Source: Archegozetes longisetosus (lineage: Eukaryota > Arthropoda > Arachnida > Sarcoptiformes > Trhypochthoniidae). From it: DNA of 64,000 nucleotides. A program made the position numbers and the translations under genes. Under the pieces are notes generated by a model that was given only the letters and a program-made list of their open reading frames with translations, was not told where the DNA came from and did not search any database. Position 1 is the stretch's first letter, and each line of letters begins with the position of its first letter. Where the stretch lies: assembly GCA_018873245.2 (NCBI GenBank), contig JAEMBT020000007.1, forward strand, positions 10,113,129 through 10,177,128, read 5' to 3'. Shown here piece after piece: positions 11,232-24,134 of the stretch.

Positions 11232-11674
11232 TTATTCGATATGTTTGATGAGTCCAAACTTGGCTCTCATTTTGATCTTCAATCACAATCACATCAAATT
11301 GTTGACTATTGGTTTGGAGTTCAGTCTTTTCTTCAGTTTTACTCTCATTTTGTGGTTCTATTCGAATCTATAAGACTTTATGTAGTAATGAATGCAATGC
11401 TTTGACTGAATCTATAGTATCTATTTTGATTGACATCTCCAACGATATGAAAGATGTTGATACTAAATATCAAAACAATTGATTACAATACAGTTATTTC
11501 ATTGAAAACAAAACAATAAAACATTAGAGAATTGAAATAATAAATAGAAACTACTTTTGATTTGAAGTGCCTGTTCTTCAATTCTTTAATTTCATTATTG
11601 ATAATGTCCAATTGTTCAATAATTGCCTATTTATTGTATTCCTTTTCTGCTTCAGGTTCTGTCACTTCTGTCAT
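11232..11674 (-). pseudogene. Decayed second copy of the orphan two-exon gene
   Basis: It aligns with the gene at 5267-5712, including the intron and both splice sites. Exon 1 (from ATG at 11674) contains an in-frame TAG where copy A has a Gln codon in EYNKQ, plus an indel in the helical part. Exon 2 has another in-frame stop near its middle and a 2-bp deletion near the C-terminus. It cannot encode the full protein. The last part of exon 2 is almost identical to copy A, whereas the rest is clearly diverged. Confidence 0.85.
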
Positions 11675-12080
11675 TCTTAATAAATATGTGAACTGTAATA
11701 AAATACTCATTAAATGAATAGCTAAGTCAATATTTTACTCACCAAAGTTAGAATTGAATTTAGCGGCAATTATTTTAAGGCTGAGCTTATTTATAAGTAC
11801 AAAGTGATGCGCATGTGTCAATTAATAATTCACTAATCCGCTTGCGCACGTGGCGCCAAATTTAAACCTTAAACTAACTTATAAGAATTTCAAGTATATA
11901 TTTCTAATACATGCTAGAAATATATAATTCATTACTTAATGCAAATATTGTGTTCTGAATCTACTCTAACTTAATACTATTGAAGATTTTTAAATGCTTA
12001 CAAAAAAATTTCAAGTCAAGCAAATATTTTAAAATATTATTTGAACAAACTTATGAAGGGTTCTCACAAAATGTGTAAAA

Positions 12081-12937
12081 GGGCTAGACTTCGAAATGGC
12101 TAATTTCATAATGTCTAATTTCATAATGGCTAATTTCAGAATAGCTAATCCTTATTTTGAATCCCCTAGTAACTGATTGCCTGAATGATTATCCCATTTT
12201 TCAAATTTAGGAATAACCTAGAAAAAATCTTTTGAATTAGTAGTATTGAAAATTTAAGCTAACAACGTGTTCAGCGTTTTTAAATCCACTTTTCTTTTCA
12301 AAGAGAGATCTAAATGAAATTTCACAAATACCAAAGCATTCTCTTAGGACTAATATACGATTTTTTTATTTTAAGCCTTACATTTGAGCATCAAAACCTA
12401 TATGTTAAGACATATATACACATAAGTTTTGATTTCAGCTAATTACAGAACTTTTAACTAATTTTCATTCATATCGAATCGCACTGAAGTTAAGCTAAAA
12501 GTTTGGTAAACATGAATAGTTGAGTCAGTTTATAAACTGTTAATAATCTAAATAGTCTTCAATTTAAAGTGGTGTTCAATACTGCCAGTTTCTTCAAGTT
12601 TCCTCAGATAAAGCAGTTAGCTCGTTATTATATTTGTAATTTTAATTAAATGAGATTAATTTTAACTTTAAAACAATGAAACTAGAATAGCTTTTACTAT
12701 TTTATGTGCTCTTTTATGCGCTATATTATAATTAGTAGCAGTAGCAGTATAATAGTATACAATACGATTACCAGCTAAACTTACTGAACTATTACTCTAA
12801 TCTATTAAACTTAGTATATTTATTTTGATTAAAAAGGGCAAAATCTGCAAATAGAGACAGAAAATAGGGTTTAGCCAATATGAAATTAGCCATTTAGAAA
12901 TTAGCCATTCTGAAATTAGCCATTTCGAAGTTTTCCC
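12081..12937. mobile_element. Non-autonomous TIR element with ATGGCTAATTTC arms
   Basis: 857 bp flanked by GTGTAAAA (12073-12080 and 12938-12945); the following G also matches, so the duplication may be 9 bp. The ends GGGCTAGACTTCG and (inverse) GGGAAAACTTCG are followed by three to four tandem words AATGGCTAATTTC in each arm, in inverted orientation. No coding frame lies between the arms. The superfamily is uncertain (hAT, MULE or Merlin by duplication size). Confidence 0.88.
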
Positions 12938-12945
12938 GTGTAAAA

Positions 12946-13663
12946 GTAATCTATAATACTCTATAATCAGTAATCTATATAAATTCTATATAAATTAATT
13001 TTGAATATTTTGTCATAAACATAATAATCATGTTTAAATCGTGTTACGTTTATTTGAACTCATGTTGTCTGATTAAATCAACCAAAACTAGGAAAACTAT
13101 AAGCCCTTTCTCTGAGTTTCGGTTAACGAACAGGAAATTTTACAAACTGTGCATTTATCGGTAACTACTTGTGATGCTTTATATTTGGGATATATTAACA
13201 GAGAACTAAAAGTTATGATGGAATGAAAGCTTAGATTAGCGCTGACAATTAGCTAAAGCTAACAAATTTACTTTATAAATAAATCAAGTTATAGTGACAT
13301 AGCTAAATCTTTATCTATTTATCAACAATGGGTTAAAAGGCAGCTGAATTAAAATCAAGACTAAAATTTTGATGAATATAGACTCGAGAGCAACTCTTAT
13401 TAATTATATCTAACATCTTATTGTGCAGTAACTACAAACATATCGTTGTGCTGCCCAACAATTCGAGTTCGACTCTCACATCGATTTAGACGATCGAACA
13501 ATTGATAACCCGATCTAAACGAACCTTTACCACATCGTGAATCTTGTGCACAGTCACTCGTAACTGACCCCAACGTCAAGTGATGGTTAAATATATAGTT
13601 AGAATTGATGATTAGTAGAGAGAAAATTTGAGACTAAGAGCAATAGAATGGAAAACTTGTTAA
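12946..13663. other. Intergenic, one GC-richer patch
   Basis: No complete gene. The stretch about 13430-13580 is GC-richer than its surroundings. On the minus strand it contains short open stretches such as HDVVKVRLDR separated by stops, so it may be an old gene fragment. I could not identify the source. Confidence 0.4.
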
Positions 13664-13672
13664 GTTCAGATT

Positions 13673-14420
13673 GGTTCCACGTCAATTCAGCGTCGACAAT
13701 TCTGCGCCAACAATTCAGCGCTGCGACAATTCAGTGCTTTGACAATTCGGCGCTACGACAGTTCAGCGCGTAAAATTCAGCGCTGCGACAATTAAGCGCA
13801 CGTTTATTATAAATTAATTTTAAAGAAGAACAGAGACCTCTAGACTATTTGGTGTTCACAAGAAATAAATTTTTACCAAAAAATGTACAAAATATAACAC
13901 ATACATGTTTTGATAACTGAATAAACATATTTGGATTTCACTACTAATATTCCATAATTTATAATCATATTCTTATTAAATATAATTATTTTAAAAATAT
14001 TTCTCCTTAATTCAAATCAACTGAATTACAAATAAAGATTCTATCACCTATAAATATGTTTACTTGTAATTGTTGGTTGAAAGTAAACACTTTTATAGAT
14101 TGAAATTAGTGTCCCGTGAACACCTATTAATTTAGAGTTTCTGTTTTTCTTTAAAGTAATCGATTTTCCTGAAATTTTCAAAATGCGCTGAATTATCGCA
14201 GCGCTGAACTTTTGCGCGCTGAATTGTCGCAATGTTGAATTGTCGTAGCGTTGAATTGTCGCGGTGCTGAATTGTTGTAGCGCCGAACTGTCGCAGCGCT
14301 GAATTGTTATAGCGCTGAATTGTCATAGCGCCCAATTGTTGGCGCTGAATTGTCGTGCGCTGAATTGATTGCGCTGAATTGTCGTGCGCTGAATTGATTG
14401 CGCTGAATTGACGTGCTACC
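13673..14420. mobile_element. Non-autonomous TIR element with GCGCTGAATTGTCG arms
   Basis: 748 bp flanked by a 9-bp duplication GTTCAGATT (13664-13672 and 14421-14429). The ends are GGTTCCACGTCAATTCAGCG and, inverted, GGTAGCACGTCAATTCAGCG. The left arm (to about 13800) holds roughly eight, and the right arm (from about 14188) roughly fifteen, imperfect 14-17-bp words based on GCGCTGAATTGTCGCA, in opposite orientation. The AT-rich centre is noncoding. Short ORFs in the right arm are products of the tandem repeat. Confidence 0.9.
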
Positions 14421-14429
14421 GTTCAGATT

Positions 14430-15195
14430 TAAACCTTAAATCAAAATATTTCTCCTAACTGTGGATGTTTTAAGGAAATAATTATTTGATTGAATTGTCT
14501 TATAGTTACAAAGTTATTGTTTAATTTCACAGAAGTTTCAAAAAGTTAAATCGCTTTCGATAGGATGAGCTAATCATTAAAATATTGATTTAGAAACAAT
14601 TTTATAAAAGATTAATCAAATTTATTAAAAAGCATTTATCTCAAATTCAATTTTATGCAAACCTCACTTACAGTCATAGTTATAATTGAACTGTTTGTCC
14701 TAACCAAACATTAAAATTAAGTCAAAAATATAATAAGTTTGGCTTCACCATGAATACCACACAGTATTGTTGTAAATGATACTATTGGATAGCATGATCT
14801 GTATTAACACTGTATTTGGTAGCATAGCCAAAATTTCTATTTTTGACTAAACTTTATTGTTTTAATCAATTTTGTCATGACTTCCTATAACATTCATATT
14901 AAAAGTGTTGATTCATTAAAAAAAACATTTATACAATTGAGTCGACTTGTGTCTCTATGAATAAAATTAGATCAAATAAATGTTTGATCATAGAATCTAA
15001 GATTCAGTCGAAATACATAGAGAATAAGAATTTTAACAAACTAGTACTCAGAATAACTTATTAAACATGAATTAAAGACAATTAAACACATTTTTATTGC
15101 AAACAAATTATATTAAATAAGGAGTTGGAAAATGATATGTAAAAAAGTGGTTATTGAAAAAAATTTGTAATACAAAATCTAGAAAATGGTAAAAC
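14430..15195. other. Intergenic, no gene seen
   Basis: AT-rich sequence 3' of the transporter gene, presumably containing its 3' UTR and polyadenylation site. Nothing else is recognised. Confidence 0.5.
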
Positions 15196-17964
15196 CTAGT
15201 TAATGGCACCAAAACCAGGCTTTCCTTTTTCCCATTTTGAGATTGCAGACAATGGAAAACACATTATTCCTGACAAAGCGATGGCAGAGCCAGATAAGTA
15301 AAATGAATTATCGTATGAACCAGTTATGTCAAAGAACCAACCTTATATCGAAATATACAGGTAAATGTTAATCTACACACACTTAACAAGCATTCTGAAT
15401 CTAGTTATCATTACCAGCAATTGGTGAGCCTATTGTCACAGCTATTCCTTGGAACATAAGCAAAAGTCCGAAAGCGCTGGTCAGTCGTTCGAGGCCTAGA
15501 AGTTCTACAGTTATAACAGAACGAAGAGCAGCAAAACATGCTTTTAAGGGAGACAAACAATTGAATTAGTATCGAATAGATCGAGCCAATAATCAGTAGA
15601 TATATTATACCGATTGAAAATCCGAAAATAGCTCCATAAATAATGAGCGATATATAAGAATTGAAGATAATTGGTGACAATATGGTAGCAGTTCCTCCTA
15701 TGGTTAGGGCCACATTGTTTATAAGTAAAGCATTGACTCGTGGTCTATCAGAAATCCATCCACAGAACACACGACCGATTGTGTTAGTTATTCCGATCAC
15801 TGATAATAGAAATGCACTTTTTTCTGGTGTGCAACCTTTTCATTGAGAAGAAGATAAGATTATTTTATCAAACGTTGTCGATATTTACAAATACTAGTTA
15901 TAAGTTACCCAATAGTTTTGCTCGGTCTGCGATATACATGAATGGTATGAAAAATCCGGACAAACAAAGAAATCCACTGACAGAAAGCAGAAGAAATGAT
16001 GGACTCATAAGAAGTGTTAAGTCAAACATTTCGCTAAAAGACGTAAAGCAGGCACCCGGAGACGAGTCTAGAGCTTCAGTCGATAACTCTTGTATGGATT
16101 GATTGGTTTGATTGACCGATTTGTTTGAACTAATTTTTGTACTTCTGTCCATTTTCTGACTCATAATAGTTGAAGACCTTTTCTTTAAGACTACTAAACT
16201 GACAACACTGTAAAGCATTTCTTCTCTATAGAAAAGTTTAGCTTCGTCAACACTTTTAGCTCTTCTGCGAAACGTGTTCTCGTCATTTTGTTCACTTTTT
16301 AACTGATACTCAGGCGAAGTGAGCAGCGTCTTTTCGAAATCATTATTGTTGGTAGTACCAATCATGTTCACAATTTCTGAATAGGGCGGCGGAGCACTGT
16401 TTTGACTGGCAGTCGGCGATTCTTCCTCCTCTTCGTCAACTTCCTCGTCTGATTCTGTCCACAAGGCATCGCGTGCTTCTTTAATTCTTATAAGTAATGG
16501 TTTCTCAGATTGAGACTGATATCTGAGATGTTCGACTGGTCTGAAGAGTGCTCCAAAGACAGCACAATTGAGCGTAATGCCTGCTAGTATGAGAACACAG
16601 CCGCGCCAACCAAAGTGTTCGACAAGGAATTGCGTGACGGGAGCGATAACAAAGGCACCGATTCCTATAGAATATGAAGACTATTTTAAGAGTTTTGAAA
16701 TAAATCCTCTGTGAAATGAATTAGAATGATGAGCTACATAGTTAACTACCTGAACCGCAAACTGCTATACCAGTTGCAAATGCACGACGCTTTTCAAAGT
16801 AAAAGCCGACCGTCACGATGGCCGGCAAGAATATGAAACCAAAACCAATTCCTAAATTAAACGAAAGTCAACTAGACGATATCTAAAAGCCTTTACTGTT
16901 GTTATACCTCCTAAAAGGCCGAACGTTACGTAAAGGGTTTCTACATTAGTGGCAAAAAACGATAGAATAAATCCAGTCGCAGCTAAAACACTTCCGAAAA
17001 TAGTTGTTCTCCTGCAACCAAATATATTCGCTAAAGCACTTACTATAGGACCTGAATTGAGAATGATTAAGAAAGTTTAAACGATTTGTAGATTGATCAA
17101 AACAGTTGGAATAGACCTGCTATAAGATAGAAACCGGCCTGTAATGAACCAATCCATGCTGTACTCGCCTTTTTCTCATCAAATTCCTCTGATATTTCTA
17201 AAAGAAGTATTCCAAACGAAAATATGATACCATCCACAATAACATTACACATAAAAGAGGCGAACACTACTATCCATCCGAAACCACCTATTAATGGATT
17301 TAATAAAATGGTCAAAAGAAGACATTCTGAAGAAGAAATTTTGTGTGTCTCGTATTGACTATCTCTTTTAAAACTGAGATTGAAACAAAAATTTAAACCA
17401 TAAACATGAAACTTCTATATCAATATGAAAAATTTCTGCCCTGAGAAAATTAGAGGTTTTGGACGGCACTTGGGCTTAAATTGCTGCAGAACATGCGGTT
17501 ATATGTTTAGCTACTGGCACTCTAACTTAACTTATAAAATATTTCTATATAGTGGGCTTGGTTAGATATAGGTAAATGTGAACACAAGATGCAACAATAT
17601 AAGCTAAAATACGATCCAAATGCCAAAATTAATTTGAACATACGATAATTATGATTTACTAGTGATTAAAATTAATTGATAGCTACTCAACTAGAAAAAC
17701 ATAAAAAATAAAATGATATAGCTGATTAAAAACGTATATATACTTAGTCAATAGAAATAACGAGAAGATAGACTTACCATCTGGAGGTCGTACAATTGGT
17801 GCATCGTCGAATTGACTGGATTGGTCTATATCAACTTTAGTAGAGTTTTGATTAGAATTTTGTTTGATAGATTTGATAGGTTTAGACGAGGAGCAATTAT
17901 TTGAGTTTTGATTATTAATGGCAGTGGCTTTGAGATTTGAGTCATTTTGACCGATGGATTTCAT
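15196..17964 (-). CDS. Monocarboxylate transporter (SLC16 family, MFS)
   Basis: Eight exons: 17778-17964, 17117-17287, 16908-17051, 16750-16851, 15909-16664, 15611-15835, 15415-15540 and 15196-15341. They give 618 residues. SLC16 proteins move monocarboxylates or related solutes across the plasma membrane, often with protons. The family signature is rebuilt exactly across the first junction ([15 protein letters not shown], about 59-73). TM1-6 fill exons 2 to early 5, with RPIVSAL-like [14 protein letters not shown] after TM2 and [19 protein letters not shown] before TM5. A long acidic and Ser-rich cytoplasmic loop in exon 5 (about 255-410) separates the halves. TM7-12 follow, with [18 protein letters not shown] at TM8. 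The N-terminal tail of about 60 residues is Asn/Ser/Lys-rich. Nearly all introns are phase 1. Substrate cannot be told from sequence. Confidence 0.93.
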
Positions 17965-18572
17965 TTTGCTGAAAAAGCAATTTAGGTATTGTTAAGATTA
18001 CCGATACTATACTGCTATAGCTTTCATATAATACAATCTATTTTTAAGATAAGTTACGTAATGGCTTATGGAATAAAACTTATTTCTCAATTTATCAATA
18101 CATGAAAACTTACTTTTTGCTTATCTATAATTTGCAATATTGTTCTTACGTCTTATTATGAACTGAAAGCAAAACATGTTTAATGGCTCAACAGCTCATT
18201 CTCTTAATGACCAAGTCTTACATGACCGAGTCATACATATTAAATATTAAATATTATTAGATCTTTGCAATTGCAAACCAATCCTTTCCATTTACTGATA
18301 ACTAAACACTTCAGTCAGTTTGTATTGCGCATTAATATCAACTTTAATTATAACTCTTATATGTTTGGCATTTAATAGTCGTTAAAGAGTTATCTGCCGT
18401 ACAATAGTTTAGACTAAATGATTCAATATTTCAAATGTTGTCCCTTCAAGTATTCTAGACTAACAAAATCGAGTTTAGACTACGAGCCATGAGCCAAACA
18501 TATGACGTGATCAAAAATTAGGTTATTATCTCATTATTGCTCAAGAAGCCGATCCCCAATTAGAACAAATTC

Positions 18573-18610
18573 TTATTTATCTATTTATTTATTTATTTGT
18601 TTGTTTATTT
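18573..18610. repeat. TTTA/TTTG simple repeat
   Basis: About nine imperfect units of TTTA, TTTC or TTTG in a 38-bp run. Confidence 0.8.
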
Positions 18611-19552
18611 CTGTCTCGAATCGATTAGTATTTAACAAAATTGATGGGCTTATTATGCAAAGCAGTTAAATCTGGATCCAAATTGAGTAGACATAAAACA
18701 CGCATAAATTGCTTTTTATCAAAATCAATTTTCACAAATTCAAGCTTTCAATAACCAATTCTAACCTAAAGCTATTGGTAGAGTCAAACACAGATAGATC
18801 TTAATATTCTGTTGTTGAACTTGAAACTTATTACGATAATAACCTTATCAAAAGTGGTATTTAAGATCATTTGTGATAGTATAACACTTTTCTGTTGAAA
18901 ATTATCTTCAACAAAACGTTTTTCAATAGCGCTTTTGTTAAATAACACTCACAAAATCATATCACACTTATTATAATCTTAGTCCTATCATAAGAATATA
19001 CTATTTGATAATATTATCCAAAAATTTTACGTAACTTTTAGCTGGACCACAATTGTGAAATCACATTAAATATCGACGATTCAGACCTTAACGATTGTCA
19101 GATTCTGACTAAATAACGATTTTGAGACCGAACTCGAAATAGAAATTGATATAAGCAAAGTTAATGTCAACGAGAACTTTAATGTGATTGAATATGCTCA
19201 AACTTAATTAATTATTAATTATAATCAATAAAAGCTCTTAACCTGAGTAAGTTCAATAAGTTTTCTAAATATTATTTTTAGCATCAAAGTTAAGCCAAAA
19301 TAGATTATCTGATTTGGCGATCTTTGTTTATTAAATTCATGAAGTCAACAGCTTTTAAAAACTTATTATAGATATGACACTCAAGTGTTTGCGATGAGCA
19401 CTAAATGCGAAACGTTTTTATTGACTTATTTTGTTGGGCTGGAGTGAAGCTCAAATCATAACATCTTATAATTGTTCACTTATTGGGGCTCATTTTCAAG
19501 TAAAATAGCTATCGATTTGATGGCTAAACTTAATTGTTAAAGTTTTGTATTA

Positions 19553-19689
19553 TAGTCAAACTTGTCCAACTTTGACACGCGGTTAAGTGGTTTTAAAAGG
19601 TAACAACAGTTAGTCCACTGTTGTATGCAGTTAATATATAGTTTTTTAAAGTAACTTAAATGCATATGCAAGTTAGACAAGTTTCACTG
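19553..19689. mobile_element. Tc1/mariner/pogo-type MITE, copy 1
   Basis: 137 bp flanked by TA (19551-19552 and 19690-19691). The ends TAGTCAAACTTGTCCAAC and (inverse) CAGTGAAACTTGTCTAAC are imperfect TIRs. The internal word GGTTAAGTGGTTTT is shared with the element at 25588-25720, so both belong to one family. Confidence 0.78.
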
Positions 19690-22600
19690 TATATGAATAA
19701 GTTGTGCTTAGGAACGAGATCTAAAGTTAAACCTTTGGCCGGCTTTGAACATAACAACAATAACAAGCAATTGTTGCACGTATTCATTAATTTTATCAGT
19801 TAACTCAATCCACTAATAGCCTTTCAGTGTAAACACTGACAATTTTTATAAACTTAACATAGCTTTCATTGAAAGACCAATCACTTGAGAACATTAGATT
19901 AATTTATTTGTTTACTGATCGTCACTAATCTAAAGGAGTCCTAATTAGTAATTAAACTAAAGTACTTTATTAGGAATGCAAAACAAGTTGTATTATCTAA
20001 GCAATCATTCAAATTATGATTTCCTTTCACTTATCAGTGCATAATTACAAACCAATACTTAATATTGAGGGCTATCGCAAAATGTGAAGGAATATGTCAC
20101 GGACAACATACTTAATTTAGCGTAATCTCATTCAAATCAGATTCAGTTCTATAATTTATAGTGAAATCATTTTGGATTTACTGGTATAAAGTGATACTTT
20201 CTCCTGAAAACATGTTCCAAACCCTATCGCAAAATTACTATCAGTCAAGTGCCTCAAACCGCACTTAACCATTGCTTGTCACGAATAGTAAAGGATCAAA
20301 GGACAAGTCTTTAGCCAATAAGCTGTTACGTCGATATATTGCCGGAGTTATTGTTATAATTTACTGGATTTGAGATATCTTTTCTGAAACAGATACCAAC
20401 AAATTGATATTGCAATCAGAACTGACTTGTACTGGCATAATATGTAAGCTAAACAAACAGCACATCACTGCTCAATAGTTGCCACCAATTAATCATATCT
20501 TATTTAGTAATAACTAGTTTTATCACCAATTCTGATACTTATCAGCTTCTTAGACATTAGAACTTCAGTCATTATATTGAAATGTTTCTTTTTATTCAAA
20601 TCAAACTGGTTTTAGCTCATGATTAAAAAATACTCTTAAAAAAGACTCGTCAACATTGAAATTTTGGCACGCAGACAAAACACAAGTCTAAACACTATGA
20701 TTATGATTTTGTTGATGTTCCAAAGATTTAAGTTTTACTAAAACCATTTGCTACAAAGTGTAAGATCTGGCTTTTAGAAAAGCAAGCTTTACTAAAATCT
20801 TGCCTAACTCAGTTACGAGCATTTCTTACAAGTCCACTTTTTAAATAATTCAAATTAAACAATAATAAGAAAATAATAAGAAAACTACGAAAATTGTTTA
20901 TAATTATTGAAAACATTTGCATACAATTAAAAGAAAACAAGAATAAATTAGAAGTCAAACAGAAAAGAAGTAATGACAAGAAAGAAGAAACTTTACCTGT
21001 CAAAATGAATAGGTGTTCGACGAAACAACTCAATAGTTTTAAACAAACACATCAAGTGTTGCTCGAAGGGCACGATTAGAAGATTGAGCAAAAATATGAT
21101 TTAAGGCAAGTAAAGAGCAATTAGTGCTCAATACAACCGGTGACTGTTCCCAATCAGAGGTAATAAGTCGATGAAAATATATATATAAGTGACTATAAAT
21201 CGAAATGAATAACTGCGATATAAGTACGCTTTAAGTGCTACTTCAAATGCATTCCTGTTTATCAGAGACAATGACTTACAAGTTAGTAAAAAGGTATTAA
21301 TAAAAATTCGTTTATCCGCATCTCTCTCAGATATTGCTTTAAGTAAATGTTAATATTTCCACAATGTCATTGCGTTTTAAGATACCGTATGAAAATCAAT
21401 TTTATATTTACTGTTCTTCTCCAATGTGTGGTCAAACCATTATTCGATTGTTTCTAACCGTAAAGACTTAATAACTTTTTCCTATTCAAATTGTAATAGA
21501 AAGCTTACAAATGCTCTACAATTTATTAACGAACAATTGCGTAAACAAAGTATATTATCTCGTCCTTAGTTCTTATAGTGATTTTCCTTTGTTTCTTAAG
21601 ACAGTATTCAAACTCAATGCTAGTCTTTGACGAGTCAATACTTTTGAGATACTCTGACAAGTTTCAGATATAAGGGTGATGTGTAGTATTTCCCACGTTA
21701 ATTATCAGCTTTAGGATTCATGTGCAATAAGTTATCAATATATTGGAACATTTTCTACTGTACTATGGGTCGCAAAAGTTTTTGTATAGATAGTCATTAA
21801 GGAGTTATTTGTTTATATTTATCACTCAACCAAAATAAGTGCATTAAACTGGACATGTCCCCAATTTGTTTTGTTTATCTCTAAGCCTTTTTAATTTCTC
21901 ATCAGTTGTTTTATTGAGTTTGCGAACACTTTTCGCAAAATTCAACAAACACTTTGAGAACCGATAGTACAGACAGTGAGATATCAACTTTTATAAGCAT
22001 GTCTGCGGTTGGCGTAACTTGCAAATTACATTGTTCAGCAAATTTGCATACTCGCATACGATCGCTACTTCATTTATTACGCTCTCGGGCGTCAAGGATA
22101 AGATTGTACTGGTTTACATGTTTTTAATCAGTGGACGCACTTCTCTTATTCTAATTTTTATACTGAAAGTCAATACAATTTTTCAAATTATTTTTTGTTT
22201 GCAAACGCACACGAGAATAGCAGACAAATTACTAATTGCGACAAGTTGATTATGCAACTGAAAGCTCAGCGTTCAACGCTGTTTTAGTCGCCAAAACATT
22301 CTTGTATTTTGACAAAGACTAACCAATCTGAATAATTATATGAAAATAAAAGGCAACTTGTCGCACAAATGTCAGAATCTAAATACAATAATACAGTGAT
22401 ACAGCGAATCGCTAGGGGCCAAATTTTACATTCATTATAAGGGTTTTGACTCCAAGCGAATTCGTTATTTGCTTCACATTTTCAATAACTTGCTTTTCGA
22501 ACTGATATACATTAGTGAACCTCAAATGGAGGGACTAATCTCGAGAAGTGCCAACACTTCAATGGGACTAATTACACGAGAAAATAATTAGTTTTCAACA

Positions 22601-22740
22601 AGTGGGCAGCTTATTTGGTAATAATTCAGATTGACTTCAGTATATTTATTGTTGCAAAAAAACTTCATTTCACTATAAGGAGCTGCTTTCATAAACCGTT
22701 AGGACCACAATTTTGTTCAGTACTACGGACAGTTCACTAT

Positions 22741-22867
22741 GAGCCATATTCTCAGTCCTGTCTTAAGCTCGGTCTCGGCCAAAATTAGACTAAGTGCTAT
22801 CAAGATTTACGTTTCAAGTCTAACTTTGGTCGAGATCGAGCTTAAGACACAACTCAGAATATGGCTC
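22741..22867. repeat. Foldback hairpin, 50-nt arms
   Basis: The arm GAGCCATATTCTCAGTCCTG... (22741-22790) is complementary, with a few mismatches, to 22818-22867 around a 27-nt loop. TAT flanks both sides, which may be a target duplication. It has no coding capacity. Confidence 0.75.
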
Positions 22868-24062
22868 TATATCGAAGTATTACTGCCATATTGAACAATC
22901 AATATTTAAAAATATATTCTAAGCCAAAAGTTTTGTACTTTACGAGACATTAAATAAAAGTTTTGAGTAATCTAATGAAAAGTACTAATTTTGGCCTCAT
23001 CACTACAAATCAAAGTGAAATGTTTACCTTTTAATAAACTATTAACATTCTATGACCGAAACAACGTTGACCATCAATGGAATCGAATGCCATTACTTTT
23101 AGTTGTATTATCTTTTCAAATATTATTATATTGCGTCTTATGTTTTCATACCTTTACTATAGATTTGAAAAGTATTTCGATTTAGACTAAAGTGCATTCG
23201 ATTACAACATACAAATTACTGTCATATCTTAACCAATTGCTCGCTTAATCGATTCATTTTTCCTTTAGTTTAAAGTTCTGTAAATACTGTAATCTTTGAG
23301 TCATTCGTCCAATTTATACAAACGGAGTCAGATGTCTATTAGTTTGAGTGAGTTATTCATTTATGTCAAGTTGATCTTAAATCTGCATCAATGTAAGAGA
23401 CTATACAGTTCAAAACTTAATAGTTGCAGACAGCAACAAGAAAACACTGTTTCTATCCAAATACTGTCTTTTGCGTCCTTTTATTGTCAAATTTGACTCG
23501 AAATTTGCTTTAGTTACTACATTCAATACTCTATAAGCTTGTTAAAGTATAAGTTTTTTTAATGTTTCAAGATATGACTTAATGGAGGGCATGCACTAAA
23601 GTGTATCATTTTGGTTGCTATAATCGATCATTAAGTTTTTGAGTGTACATCGGAATATCAATCAGGAAATGTCCGATTTGCTGTAAACACTCAGGAAAAG
23701 TGATTTAGATGAATTCCAGTTATTTTGAAAGTAAATCTCTTGAAAGCTGTTAAATGGAAGCAAATGTTAGACACTCATAGAATTGATGAGTTAATATAAC
23801 GTTTTGTCGCACAAACAACACTAGAATGCATGCATTGGGCAGTATTACAAATTATATCAATTGAACTTTTCAGTCATTGTGCCAGTAAAACAAATATCTG
23901 ACAATGCATTCACTTCACTCTTGTTTTATGGTTTCCATCTGAAAGCTTGAGAAGAATGACTTAACAATAAAGCTGTTATACACTCGGCAATAATGCAGCG
24001 AATAATCGTGTTGTATAGGTTTGGAGCGCAACCTGAATATCTCTTCAATCATTAAACAAGAG

Positions 24063-24069
24063 TATAAAA
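24063..24069 (+). promoter_or_regulatory. TATA box of the 24-kb carboxypeptidase
   Basis: TATAAAA in the context GAGTATAAAAAGC lies 66 bp before the start codon. This fits a transcription start near 24093-24100 and a short 5' UTR, typical of strongly expressed secreted digestive enzymes. Confidence 0.6.
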
Positions 24070-24134
24070 AGCCGAACGATATGTTATCGACACTTCTATT
24101 TTGGTAAACTTATAGTAGAATCAAATAGAAAACT

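Larger units (their letters stand above)
8147..11730. repeat. Direct duplication, copy B, split by two transposons
   Basis: The counterpart of 4790-5745. Continuous similarity is broken by a 656-bp MITE (8432-9087) and a 1,930-bp hAT element (9225-11154). Copy A serves as the empty site for both insertions and so confirms their ends and their 8-bp target duplications. Confidence 0.88.
17965..24134. other. Gene desert, about 6.2 kb
   Basis: AT-rich sequence between two divergent genes (transporter leftward, carboxypeptidase rightward), so it must hold both promoters. The only supported items are a small MITE (19553-19689), a TTTA-rich run near 18590 and a foldback (22741-22867). The short ORFs around 20.8-23.5 kb lack homology, splice context or codon character that I could support. 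Confidence 0.6.

Noticed and set aside
13430-13580. A tRNA-like stretch (AATTCGAGTTCGACTCTCAC)
   Set aside because: It resembles a T-arm only locally. No acceptor stem, D-arm or anticodon arm can be folded around it.
14044-14335. Overlapping minus-strand ORFs of 62 and 67 residues
   Set aside because: They are read-outs of the tandem word array in the right arm of the 13673-14420 element, not genes.
20809-23496. Several 60-76-residue ORFs in the gene desert
   Set aside because: No recognisable domains, no splice partners in phase, composition biased by AT-rich DNA, and they overlap on opposite strands.
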